Shown here: positions 8,375 through 15,449 of the stretch, one piece after another | How positions within the stretch are numbered: the first letter of the stretch is position 1 | How the letters are laid out: each line of letters opens with the position of its first letter | Assembly (NCBI GenBank): GCA_012511645.1 | Contig: JAAZFP010000002.1 | Location: 1 to 16,913 of the forward strand | DNA length: 16,913 bases | Reading direction: 5' to 3' | Source of the DNA: Microbacteriaceae bacterium | GTDB taxonomy: Bacteria > Actinomycetota > Actinomycetes > Actinomycetales > Microbacteriaceae | Made by a program: the position numbers and the translations under genes | The notes under the pieces: model-generated | What the model was told of the DNA's origin: nothing | What the model saw: only the letters and a program-made list of their open reading frames with translations | Databases searched by the model: none

Positions 8375-8399
8375 AAGCGGTGTGCAACACCGCGAGATG

Positions 8400-9725
8400 T
8401 TACGCGTTGGCGCGAGCCTGGGCGACAACCTCGCGGGCAGCAGCGAAGCCGCGCTCGAGGTCAGCCTTGATGTCGTCGATGTGCTCGAGGCCCACTGACA
8501 AACGCACGAGGCCCGGGGTCACACCAGCCGTGAGCTGCTGCTCTGGGGTCAGCTGTGAATGGGTCGTCGAGGCCGGGTGAATGACGAGTGAACGCACGTC
8601 ACCGATGTTCGCAACGTGGCTGAAGAGCTCAAGCGAGTCCACGAATGCCTTGCCCGCGTCGACACCGCCCTTGAGCTCGAAGCTCAGCACAGCGCCCACA
8701 CCCTTCGGTGCGACCTTATTTGCGGTCGCGTACCAGGGGCTGGTCGGCAGGCCCGAGTACCAGACGGTTGCAACATCGCTGTGGCTGTCGAGCCACTCCG
8801 CAACCGCCTGCGCGTTCTGCACATGACGCTCGATGCGCAGCGACAGGGTCTCGATGCCCTGCAGCAGCAGCCACGCACTGTGCGGCGCGATCGCCGAACC
8901 GAGGTCACGCAGCAACTGCACGCGCGCCTTAATGATGTAGGCAATCGGGTCACCCACAGCCTGGGTGTAGATCACGCCGTTGTATGAGTCATCGGGGGTG
9001 TTGAGCCCGGGGAAGCGCTCGGCATGCTGCGACCAGGGGAAGGTGCCACCATCAACGATGACGCCGCCCATGGTGGTGCCGTGACCACCCAAGAACTTCG
9101 TGGCCGAGTGCAGCACAATATCGGCGCCGTGCTCAAGCGGGCGCACCAGGTAGGGGCTCGCCACCGTGTTGTCGATGATGAGCGGCAGGCCGTTCTCGTG
9201 CGCCACATCGGCAACCGTGCGAATATCGAGCACGTTCGAGCGTGGGTTTGCGATGGACTCGGCGAAGAACAGCTTGGTGTTCGGGCGCACCGCGCGCTGC
9301 CATGCTGCCGGGTCGTCCTGATCCTCGACAAAGGTCACCTCAATGCCAAGCTTCGCGAGCGAGAACTTGAACAGGTTGTAGGTGCCACCATAAATCGAAG
9401 AGGACGACACGATGTGGTCGCCGGCGTTCGCAATGTTCAGCACCGCAAACGTCGAAGCCGCCTGGCCGCTCGCAAGCAGCAGCGCTGCAGCGCCGCCTTC
9501 GAGCGCCGCGATGCGCTCTTCAGCAACCGCCTGCGTGGGGTTCGTGATGCGAGTGTAGATTGGGCCGAGCTCAGCAAGCGCGAAACGGTTCGCAGCCTGC
9601 TCGGTGCTGTCGAAGACAAACGCGGTGGTCTGGTGAATCGGCAGCGCGCGCGAACCGGTCACCGGGTCGGGCTGCTGGCCGGCGTGAATCTGCTTGGTTT
9701 CGAAATTCCATTGCTGTTCTGACAT
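8400..9725 (-). CDS. metY: O-acetylhomoserine sulfhydrylase MetY (bifunctional OAH/OAS aminocarboxypropyltransferase)
   Basis: PLP-dependent Cys/Met metabolism enzyme (fold type I) making homocysteine from O-acetylhomoserine and sulfide in the cytoplasm; 441 aa, typical for MetY and longer than cystathionine gamma-synthases (about 390). Landmarks from ATG 9725: WNFETKQIHAGQQPDP (7-21), YTRITNPTQ (58-66) for phosphate and substrate contacts, ALEGGAAALLLASGQAA (74-90), IIDNTVASPYL (183-193) with the PLP-pyridine Asp, and Schiff-base Lys210 in SATKFLGGHG. AGGAG 7 nt upstream fixes the start; an in-frame N-terminal extension upstream of it has no family resemblance. It is first in the metY-metX order and divergent from ung. 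I looked for a SAM riboswitch in the 157-bp leader region and did not find one I could support. Confidence 0.94.
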   Translation of the reverse strand: MSEQQWNFETKQIHAGQQPDPVTGSRALPIHQTTAFVFDSTEQAANRFALAELGPIYTRITNPTQAVAEERIAALEGGAAALLLASGQAASTFAVLNIANAGDHIVSSSSIYGGTYNLFKFSLAKLGIEVTFVEDQDDPAAWQRAVRPNTKLFFAESIANPRSNVLDIRTVADVAHENGLPLIIDNTVASPYLVRPLEHGADIVLHSATKFLGGHGTTMGGVIVDGGTFPWSQHAERFPGLNTPDDSYNGVIYTQAVGDPIAYIIKARVQLLRDLGSAIAPHSAWLLLQGIETLSLRIERHVQNAQAVAEWLDSHSDVATVWYSGLPTSPWYATANKVAPKGVGAVLSFELKGGVDAGKAFVDSLELFSHVANIGDVRSLVIHPASTTHSQLTPEQQLTAGVTPGLVRLSVGLEHIDDIKADLERGFAAAREVVAQARANA

Positions 9726-9882
9726 CGTGATGCTCCTGAGTAGAAGGGTGGTGAAGAGGCAATACCCCGAGCGTACGGAGCCCTGGCGCGCGCGGCAACC
9801 ATGCCTGACACGGGACGTCACAATCGGGCAGGCAGAGTGACGGCCGGCGGCGAGCCTCAGACGAGCCTAGGATGAGTGCAGG
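9726..9882. other. Divergent promoter region of metY and ung
   Basis: 157 bp between the two starts. TGCCTG (9802-9807) and CAGGCA (9829-9834) form a 6-bp inverted repeat enclosing TGAC-7-GTCA, a possible regulator site. A plus-strand TAGGAT (9868-9873) could be the ung -10, though no fitting -35 is seen. No confident promoter can be named. Confidence 0.3.
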
Positions 9883-10695
9883 ATGGCACGAACACTTCAC
9901 TCACTCGTCACGGACGGCACTATTGCTCAGGATTGGGCTGCGGCGCTCGCCGCAGGTGTGGTGAGCAGCGGAGCTCCTGACCAAGATCCTGCACGCATCA
10001 CCGAGACGGCTGATTCTGGCCGGTGTCTGCTCGACACCGTACTGGGGAGAATCGGGCAGTTTCTGGATGCAGAGTGCGCGGGAGGCCACGAGGTGCTCCC
10101 AGCCGCGGATCGCGTGTTCAGTGCATTCGCGCGCCCGCTTGCAGATGTGCGCGTGCTCATTGTGGGACAGGATCCATACCCGACCCCGGGTCATCCAATC
10201 GGGCTGTCGTTTGCCACCGCGCCAGACGTCAGGCCGCTGCCGCGAAGCCTGCAGAACATCTACCGTGAGCTGCATGACGACCTTGGTGTCGACCCCGCGC
10301 CCCACGGTGATCTCACTGCATGGGCTGATCGTGGAGTGCTGCTGCTCAACCGGGTGCTCACCGTGCGTGCGGGTGAGGCTGGCAGCCACCGTGGTCAGGG
10401 CTGGGAGACGGTGACCGAAGCTGCCATTCGGGCGCTTGCGGCTCGGGGTGGGCCACTCGTGGCGATCCTGTGGGGAAATGATGCTCGCAGGCTCGCTCCG
10501 TTGCTGCACGGTGTACCCACGATCGAGAGCGCGCACCCCTCGCCCCTGTCTGCGTCGCGAGGATTCTTCGGCTCGCGGCCGTTTAGCAGCGCGAACGACG
10601 CACTCCTGGCTCAGGGCGCCGCTCCAATTGATTGGCAGTTGCCAGGCCTGACGGATAAATTCGCAGCTCAGTTACCTGAGGCAACACTGTTCTGA
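9883..10695 (+). CDS. ung: Uracil-DNA glycosylase, family 1 (UNG)
   Basis: Base-excision repair enzyme that removes uracil from DNA. 270 aa, with an N-terminal tail of about 35 residues ahead of the core. Family 1 motifs are clear: LIVGQDPYPTPGHPIGLSF (92-110), with water-activating Asp97 and the Tyr that shields the pocket against thymine; GVLLLNRVLTV (151-161); and the HPSPLSASRGFFGSRPFSSAN intercalation loop (218-238), with catalytic His218 and the Leu that takes the flipped base's place. PTPG replaces the HGPG found in E. coli Ung, a form I associate with actinobacterial enzymes. An AGGA about 10 nt upstream may be the SD. It is divergent from metY and convergent with the ABC permease, so it is likely a single-gene transcript. 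Confidence 0.94.
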   Translation: MARTLHSLVTDGTIAQDWAAALAAGVVSSGAPDQDPARITETADSGRCLLDTVLGRIGQFLDAECAGGHEVLPAADRVFSAFARPLADVRVLIVGQDPYPTPGHPIGLSFATAPDVRPLPRSLQNIYRELHDDLGVDPAPHGDLTAWADRGVLLLNRVLTVRAGEAGSHRGQGWETVTEAAIRALAARGGPLVAILWGNDARRLAPLLHGVPTIESAHPSPLSASRGFFGSRPFSSANDALLAQGAAPIDWQLPGLTDKFAAQLPEATLF

Positions 10696-10754
10696 TCGCG
10701 TGCGTGTACGCTGCCTGCATTCCGCCGAAGGGAACCCACGCTCACGTCGGGTGC

Positions 10755-11933
10755 CTATGCGATGCGCGAACCCTTCGGCAGTTTCGCTGCGGGAGTCTTG
10801 AGACGCGGGTATCCACCGAGCAACAGGCCCGCGGCAAGAAGCGTTTGGAGCGGTAGCCCGATCCACCAGGCGGGGAACGTGCCCTGATACGGATCGTAGT
10901 CGGCGTCGGTGGTGACATGCAGGGGAGCGGTCGGGCAGTCGCTCCAGTAGTCCACTCGCCGATCGAGCACCTGGAGGCTTCGCACTGAGACAGACACGAT
11001 GCCGAACAGGTCATCGGAGATGCGGTTGATATCTGGGTTGCCGGCCACCATGTCTCCCACCACGACGTAGGGGTTCATCGCGAGCAACCACCACACGCGA
11101 TCAGTGGAGGAGATACTGGTCGTCATCGTCTCTGTGACGCACTCCACCGGAACGGCTTCGTAGCAGGCGATATCGCCATCGTCACACTTCCAGTACGCCT
11201 CCCAGTACGCATTCGAGAAGGTGCGATACTCGACCTCGACATAGCGGGTACTCACCCCTACCGCGAGCGCAAATGCGATGAGTGTGCCGATCGAAAGCAG
11301 CGCAACCAGCAGGTAGGAGATCACGATCGCAAATAGCGAAGACGAAATGAGTGCCGAGAGCCCCACGCCCATGGCGGTGAAGAGGGCAAGCTGGAGGGCC
11401 AAGGCGAGCAGCGCAAGCAGCAGCTGGCCTGGTTCAGCGCGCGATAGCGCCACGCTGAGCACCACAAAGGGCGCTGCGACCACCAAAAGCGCGAGGCCGG
11501 TCGCCCACGCGGCGAGCGCCTTGCCGAGCAGAATTGACCAGGTGCCCAGCAGGGTCACCTGCGTGGTGGCGAGCGTGCCTCCTGATCGCTCGGCACTGAT
11601 CGACCCGGCCGAGATCGCGGGTGCCACGAGGGTGCCAAAGAGCAGCACGAAGTACACGATGATCGAGAACAGAGGATACGCGTCAAAACTCTCGTCATAG
11701 GCAGTCGAACTCAGTGTGAGAATGAACCACATGGCGCCCGTGACCACGTCGATGATGCAGAACCACACGATTGCCAGGATCCACAGGGTCTTCGAGCGCA
11801 GGCGCTGCCGCAGTTCGAGTGAGGCGACGAGAAGGATGCCTCGCCAGAAACCAGGCGCTTGAGTCACGAATTCACTGCGCTCGCTGCGTGGGTGTGTTGG
11901 TGATGTGGAGGACGCCTTCGGTGGGTTAGTCAT
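10755..11933 (-). CDS. ABC-2 type exporter permease
   Basis: 392-aa integral membrane protein, the permease partner of the adjacent ATPase. After a hydrophilic N-terminus (about 1-35), I see about six hydrophobic segments: LWILAIVWFCIIDVVTGAMW, a FSIIVYFVLLFGTLVAPAI stretch, ILLGKALAAWATGLALLVV, LLALLALALQLALFTAMGVG, FAIVISYLLVALLSIGTLIA, then a large extracytoplasmic loop of about 100 residues with three cysteines in a short acidic stretch (KCDDGDIAC and VECV), and a final C-terminal segment LQTLLAAGLLLGG. This architecture, with AISAGSISAERSGGTLATTQ between segments, fits ABC-2/NatB-like exporters. The ATG at 11933 overlaps the ATPase stop by 8 nt, so expression would normally be coupled. 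The substrate is unknown. The gene itself looks intact although its ATPase is interrupted. Confidence 0.82.
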   Translation of the reverse strand: MTNPPKASSTSPTHPRSERSEFVTQAPGFWRGILLVASLELRQRLRSKTLWILAIVWFCIIDVVTGAMWFILTLSSTAYDESFDAYPLFSIIVYFVLLFGTLVAPAISAGSISAERSGGTLATTQVTLLGTWSILLGKALAAWATGLALLVVAAPFVVLSVALSRAEPGQLLLALLALALQLALFTAMGVGLSALISSSLFAIVISYLLVALLSIGTLIAFALAVGVSTRYVEVEYRTFSNAYWEAYWKCDDGDIACYEAVPVECVTETMTTSISSTDRVWWLLAMNPYVVVGDMVAGNPDINRISDDLFGIVSVSVRSLQVLDRRVDYWSDCPTAPLHVTTDADYDPYQGTFPAWWIGLPLQTLLAAGLLLGGYPRLKTPAAKLPKGSRIA

Positions 11934-12888
11934 TGCGCTGCTCGCTCTCGCCATCCGAGGTGGCTGTGGCGCTGCCGCCTGCGAGCTGGAGAAACGCCTG
12001 CTCGAGCGCGCCCCGAGCAGGCCCGAACTCCACCACCGGTACCCCTGCCGCGGTGAGGCTCGCGAGCAGCCTGGCGGCCTCGTCTTGCGATTGCGCAGTG
12101 ATGAGGTGGGTGACACCGCCGAGCTGCGGGTGTGACGACCACTCGACATGTGCCGTAGTGAGCGCGCCCTCGAGCGACTCCCTGTCGAGCGATCGAATGT
12201 GCCAGCTCTGCCCGCCGTGGAGCGCCGCTCGCACGGCCTCAGGCGCTTCGGTCCTGCCATCACGCAAGAACACGACGCTCGATGCGAGTTGGTCGAGTTC
12301 ATCCAGCACATGACTGGCCACCAGGATCGCAACCCCTTCGCGCGCCAGCGCGGTGAGGAGGTGTCGCTGTGTCGCGCGCGCTTCTGGATCGAGGCCAGAT
12401 GCGGGCTCATCGAGGAGCAGCACGCTCGGTCGGTGCGTGATTGCTCGCGCGAGACTCAGGCGCTGCTTTTACCCGCGTGAGAGGGTGTTGGTGCGCTGAT
12501 CGGCTTGTGGACCCAGTCCGGTGTGCTCGATGAGTTCACTGACGCGGTGGGTGGCGGCTTCGCCTCGCATGCCATACATGGCGCAGACGGCGATGAGTGT
12601 TTCGCGCACGGTGAGCTGCGCCCACGAGCCGAGCGTGTCAGGCATCCAACCGAGCTGGGTGCGCGCACGCACGAGGTCGGTAGCAACGTCGTGGCCGGCG
12701 AGGCGCACCTGGCCGCGGTCGGGACGTAGCAGCGTGGCGAGCATCAGCATGAGCGTGGTCTTGCCGCTGCCGTTTGGGCCGACCAGCGCGGTGATCTCAC
12801 CGGGCATCACCGTGAGCGTCGCGTCGCGTACTACCTCGGTGTTGCCGAACGAGCGAGATACTCCGAGTGCTTCGAGAGCTGCGGCCAT
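11926..12888 (-). pseudogene. ABC-2 exporter ATPase interrupted by an in-frame TAA in its signature motif
   Basis: The gene would encode about 320 residues, the usual length for an ABC-2 exporter ATPase. From ATG 12888: Walker A GPNGSGKTT (37-45) and Q-loop region QLGWMPDTLG (78-87) are intact; then TLSRG is followed by TAA (12469-12471, codon 140) where the signature LSxGQ/E residue should be. The same frame continues KQRLSLARA, Walker B/D-loop VLLLDEPASGLD (156-167), switch-His motif LVASHVLDELD and a C-terminal domain to the stop at 11926. Both halves share one frame, so this is a substitution rather than a frameshift: CAA, GAA or AAA to TAA would each suffice. No other damage is seen, so the lesion is recent, suppressed in vivo, or a base-call error. 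As read, only a 139-residue fragment lacking Walker B is made. It precedes and overlaps its permease. Confidence 0.82.
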
Positions 12889-12894
12889 GGGTTC

Positions 12895-12924
12895 AGCATA
12901 GCCGCGTGACATGCTTCGTGACAG
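12895..12924 (-). promoter_or_regulatory. Candidate promoter for a leaderless ABC exporter mRNA
   Basis: Minus-strand CTGTCA (12919-12924), an 18-bp spacer, then TATGCT (12895-12900) with 6 nt to the ATPase ATG at 12888. That spacing would put the transcription start on the initiator A, and no SD is present, as expected for a leaderless transcript. Confidence 0.4.
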
Positions 12925-12977
12925 GGTTCGAGGTTGGATGTGGGGTTGGGGGCCAGACCGCACAGACCGCTGTGGCA

Positions 12978-13036
12978 GACACCGCGGCCGGCTCCGCACT
13001 CACCTGATATGAGGAGGAGCCGGCCGGGCAGGTGTC
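12978..13036 (-). terminator. Long hairpin just after the APC permease stop
   Basis: A perfect 11-bp stem, CGGCCGGCTCC (12985-12995) with GGAGCCGGCCG (13016-13026), is flanked by a further 6-bp stem, GACACC (12978-12983) with GGTGTC (13031-13036), and CTCA/TGAG pairs inside the loop. The structure starts 4 nt after the permease stop. It lacks a T tract but is the obvious transcription end for that gene and would shield the ABC genes downstream. Confidence 0.6.
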
Positions 13037-13040
13037 GGAG

Positions 13041-14603
13041 TTAGCGCTCGGTTTCGGTGATGGTCACTTCACCCTCTTCGACCACCTCAATGACCTCTGT
13101 GCCATAGGCGCCGGGTTCGGTGCCATGACCAATGCGTGCGTAGAGCTGCGGGTCGCGCGAGCGCAGCATCGTCGCCCAAATCATGCCAACGACGAGCCCC
13201 AGCAGGATGAGCCCGGGCAGGATGTAGGTGGTTGGATCGCTGAGCGTCGTGTCGAGCATCATCGGGAAGTTGCCAATGATCAGCACGAACATGATGATCA
13301 AGATGATGCCCGAGATCGCAGGTGCAATGGTGGTGATCCAGGGGCTCAGACCGCGGTTGTTCTTGCGGAAGTAGCCGACGACCGCGAATGCAGTGAGTCC
13401 CATGAGCAGCACGAGCCCCGCAGCGCCGGTGTTGGTGAGCCAGGTAAACATGGTGAGCACCGGGAATAGGAACGACAGCTCGCCAAATTTTGCCTCTGCG
13501 ACACCAAACGCGTCCCCGGCAATCGCGAATCCGATGACGACGATCGCGGCGAGGATGCTCTGCACGAGCGAGCCAGCCCAGGGTGCGCCGGAGCGTGACG
13601 TGTGCGCGAAGCTCTTCGGCACGACACCTTCGCGGCCGAGTGCATAGAGGTAGCGGGCGACTGCGTTGTGGAACGCCTGCAGCGCCGCAAAGAGGCTGGT
13701 CAAGAAGAGGAGCGTCATAATGTCGGCGATGAGCACGCTCGTCTGCTCGGTCATGAACACGAACATGAGATCGGGGCCAAACTCCTGCGATGCTGGCACG
13801 ATCGCTGAGGGGCCGATGCCGACCGAGAACGCCCAGGCGCTGAACGCATAGAAGACGCCGATGATCACGACAGCGAGGTAGGTCGCGCGCGGCACGGTGC
13901 GCTTTGGATCCTTTGCCTCTTCGCCGTAAATCGCGCCACTCTCAAACCCCATGAATGCAGCGACACCGAACACGAGGATCAGACCGAGCGCGGGCCCGAA
14001 GAGTGCAGCGGGATCAAGGGCTGCCGCAGAGACTCCCTCGGGAGCGGCGCCAAACGCGAAAATATCGAAGATGATGACCGCAACGAATTCAAGCGCGACA
14101 AGTGTGCCGAGCACCTTTGCGGACAGATCGATGCGGTTCATGCCGAGCACGCCGACCACGATGAGGCAGAGCAGCACCCAGAGCCACCACGGCGACGCAA
14201 AACCGAGCTTCATCTCGAGAAAGATTGAGAGCTGAAACCCAAACAGGCCGTAGATGCCGATCTGCATGGCGTTGTAGGCGACAAGGGCAACCAGAGCCGC
14301 ACCCACGCCGAGCACGCGGCCGAGTCCCTGAGAAATGTATGCGTAGAACGCGCCCGCGGTGGTGACGTAACGGCTCATTGCGGTGTAGCCCACCGCAAAG
14401 AGGGTGAGAATCGCGGCAATCAGCAAGAAGCCGAGTGGCACGCCCATCGACTCGGTGACGGCGAATGAAGTGGTGACGCCACCTGCGACAACGGTGAGCG
14501 GCGCTGACGCCGCAATGATCATCAGGGTGATCGACGGAACACCGAGTGTTCTGCGACTCAGCCCTGGGTCGACGGCCGTAACGGTCTCGTTCGATGCACT
14601 CAT
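13041..14603 (-). CDS. APC-superfamily amino-acid permease
   Basis: 520-aa polytopic inner-membrane transporter with about 12-13 hydrophobic segments from residue 20 to about 500 and a short acidic C-terminal tail (EVVEEGEVTITETER). The start of TM1 (IIASAPL-like stretch in ITLMIIAASAPLTVV) and the FMGFESGAIYGEEAKDPKRT segment around TM6, followed by VPRATYLAVVII, are characteristic of APC amino-acid/polyamine permeases, as is FHNAVARYLYALGREGVVP before TM9. ATG 14603 is fixed by AAGGAGG at 14614-14620; the open frame extends upstream but without family character. The substrate cannot be assigned. The hpa genes lie nearby, so an aromatic amino acid or amine is conceivable, but an oppositely oriented gene intervenes. 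Likely secondary active (proton or cation coupled) uptake. Confidence 0.85.
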   Translation of the reverse strand: MSASNETVTAVDPGLSRRTLGVPSITLMIIAASAPLTVVAGGVTTSFAVTESMGVPLGFLLIAAILTLFAVGYTAMSRYVTTAGAFYAYISQGLGRVLGVGAALVALVAYNAMQIGIYGLFGFQLSIFLEMKLGFASPWWLWVLLCLIVVGVLGMNRIDLSAKVLGTLVALEFVAVIIFDIFAFGAAPEGVSAAALDPAALFGPALGLILVFGVAAFMGFESGAIYGEEAKDPKRTVPRATYLAVVIIGVFYAFSAWAFSVGIGPSAIVPASQEFGPDLMFVFMTEQTSVLIADIMTLLFLTSLFAALQAFHNAVARYLYALGREGVVPKSFAHTSRSGAPWAGSLVQSILAAIVVIGFAIAGDAFGVAEAKFGELSFLFPVLTMFTWLTNTGAAGLVLLMGLTAFAVVGYFRKNNRGLSPWITTIAPAISGIILIIMFVLIIGNFPMMLDTTLSDPTTYILPGLILLGLVVGMIWATMLRSRDPQLYARIGHGTEPGAYGTEVIEVVEEGEVTITETER

Positions 14604-14666
14604 CGGGGTGATTCCTCCTTGAATCGAATGACAGCGGGCGGCCATGCTGGCGCCACACCTGTGGAG

Positions 14667-14672
14667 ATTGTA
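14667..14672 (-). promoter_or_regulatory. Possible -10 element for the APC permease
   Basis: Minus-strand TACAAT, 63 nt upstream of the permease ATG, is a close match to the -10 consensus in an AT-richer stretch. The hexamer 17 bp upstream (CCCGAA) is a poor -35, so this is tentative. Confidence 0.3.
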
Positions 14673-14796
14673 CGCAGAAGCCGCTATTCTTCGGGTGCTT
14701 TCTGATTGCCTACGAGTGCATATTTTTGCCACAGCACGAGTCAATGCGTGCGCAGCGCGCGGCCCCCAGCGCACGGTGTTGGGGAGCATGATGCAA

Positions 14797-14801
14797 AGAG
14801 G
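14797..14801 (+). promoter_or_regulatory. Ribosome binding site favouring the GTG start at 14808
   Basis: AGAGG (within AAAGAGG) lies 6 nt upstream of GTG 14808. The next in-frame ATG, at 14826, has no SD. Confidence 0.45.
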
Positions 14802-14807
14802 CGTCGG

Positions 14808-15449
14808 GTGCGCGACGATTGGTGCATGGCTGCACTGATCGCTGCGAACCTCGTCATGGTGGGGTCTGCCGGCCTGTGCGTTGGGGGAGCGGTTCGCTCT
14901 CGGAACCCGCTCGCGGTCTCGGCCGCGTTGGTGATGTTTGTTGCCATGGCTGACCATGCGCTGCTTGGCGTGGTGTCGCCCGTGTGGTGGTCGTTACTGC
15001 TGGTTGCCGGGGGGCTCATGGTTGGCTCGACACTTCGCGCTTCCGCGTTGTCGTTCGCAGAATCATCGACTGAGTCGTCACGGTCGACCACACCGACGCT
15101 CGGTAACGGGTGTGCGGTAGTGCGCGGCACGACGTCTTCTGACCTGGCGCTCACTCGCGCGATCGGCGTGAGCGCGACACTTGCATACTTTGCGATGGCC
15201 TGGCTCATTCTGGGGCATCAACACCCTGCTGGCGGTGGCGTGACGAGCACTGCAACACACGCCGGTCACGGCGGCGGTGCGCACCTGGTAGGCATGTTGC
15301 TTGACGGTGCTGCGCTGGTGCTCGTGGTGCTCTTGGCCGTGCTCATGGCAAGGGCCGTGCGTCAGAAACGCACGGCCCTTGCCAGTGAAGCGGGTGGCAT
15401 GGCAGCGATGATTGCCGCCATGTTCCTCGCGATGATCCTCCCGAATTAG
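14808..15449 (+). CDS. Small multi-pass membrane protein with a histidine-rich loop, function unknown
   Basis: 213 aa from GTG 14808 (207 from ATG 14826). I see six likely membrane segments: about 7-28, 34-55, 58-76, 120-136, 160-183 and 193-211. Between segments 3 and 4 is a Ser/Thr-rich hydrophilic loop (80-118); between 4 and 5 a Gly/His loop, GHQHPAGGG and then HAGHGGGAH, with histidines at 137, 139, 151, 154 and 159, plus His50 in segment 2. This arrangement recalls the poorly characterised actinobacterial DUF5134 membrane proteins, but I cannot confirm that. The histidines could bind a metal such as copper or zinc (inference). It converges on hpaD and the two stop codons overlap (TAG 15447-15449 against TAA 15448-15446), so there is no intergenic terminator; a 17-bp hairpin lies inside the coding end. 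Confidence 0.65.
   Translation: MRDDWCMAALIAANLVMVGSAGLCVGGAVRSRNPLAVSAALVMFVAMADHALLGVVSPVWWSLLLVAGGLMVGSTLRASALSFAESSTESSRSTTPTLGNGCAVVRGTTSSDLALTRAIGVSATLAYFAMAWLILGHQHPAGGGVTSTATHAGHGGGAHLVGMLLDGAALVLVVLLAVLMARAVRQKRTALASEAGGMAAMIAAMFLAMILPN
15346..15384. terminator. 17-bp perfect hairpin inside the membrane-protein gene, candidate convergent terminator
   Basis: TGGCAAGGGCCGTGCGT (15346-15362), a 5-nt loop, then its exact complement (15368-15384). It encodes residues about 180-192 of the plus-strand protein yet sits 61 nt beyond the hpaD stop on the other strand. Because the two genes overlap at their stops, it is the best candidate for ending hpaD transcription, and perhaps for checking plus-strand transcription. 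No T tract follows either arm. Confidence 0.5.

Noticed and set aside
9726..9882. SAM riboswitch (SAM-IV type) upstream of metY
   Set aside because: I found no convincing conserved core on the metY strand; a CGGCAACC match lies on the opposite strand only and is likely chance.
9901..10536. Minus-strand 211-codon frame opposite ung
   Set aside because: Antisense shadow of a well-supported gene; composition has no protein-like features.
10696..10754. Terminator between ung and the ABC permease
   Set aside because: Only a 4-bp ACCC/GGGT pairing with an 11-nt loop was found in this 59-bp gap, too weak to call.
11926..12423. Second half of the ATPase as a separate gene from GTG 12423
   Set aside because: It would start at Walker B with no Walker A, no signature motif and no SD; it is the remainder of the interrupted gene.
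12423..12521. Frameshift as the cause of the broken ABC ATPase
   Set aside because: The reading frame is the same before and after the TAA, so a substitution explains it without an indel.
12954..12971. Two tandem 9-bp units (CAGACCGCA/CAGACCGCT)
   Set aside because: Only two imperfect copies in GC-rich intergenic DNA; no further units and no link to a promoter element.
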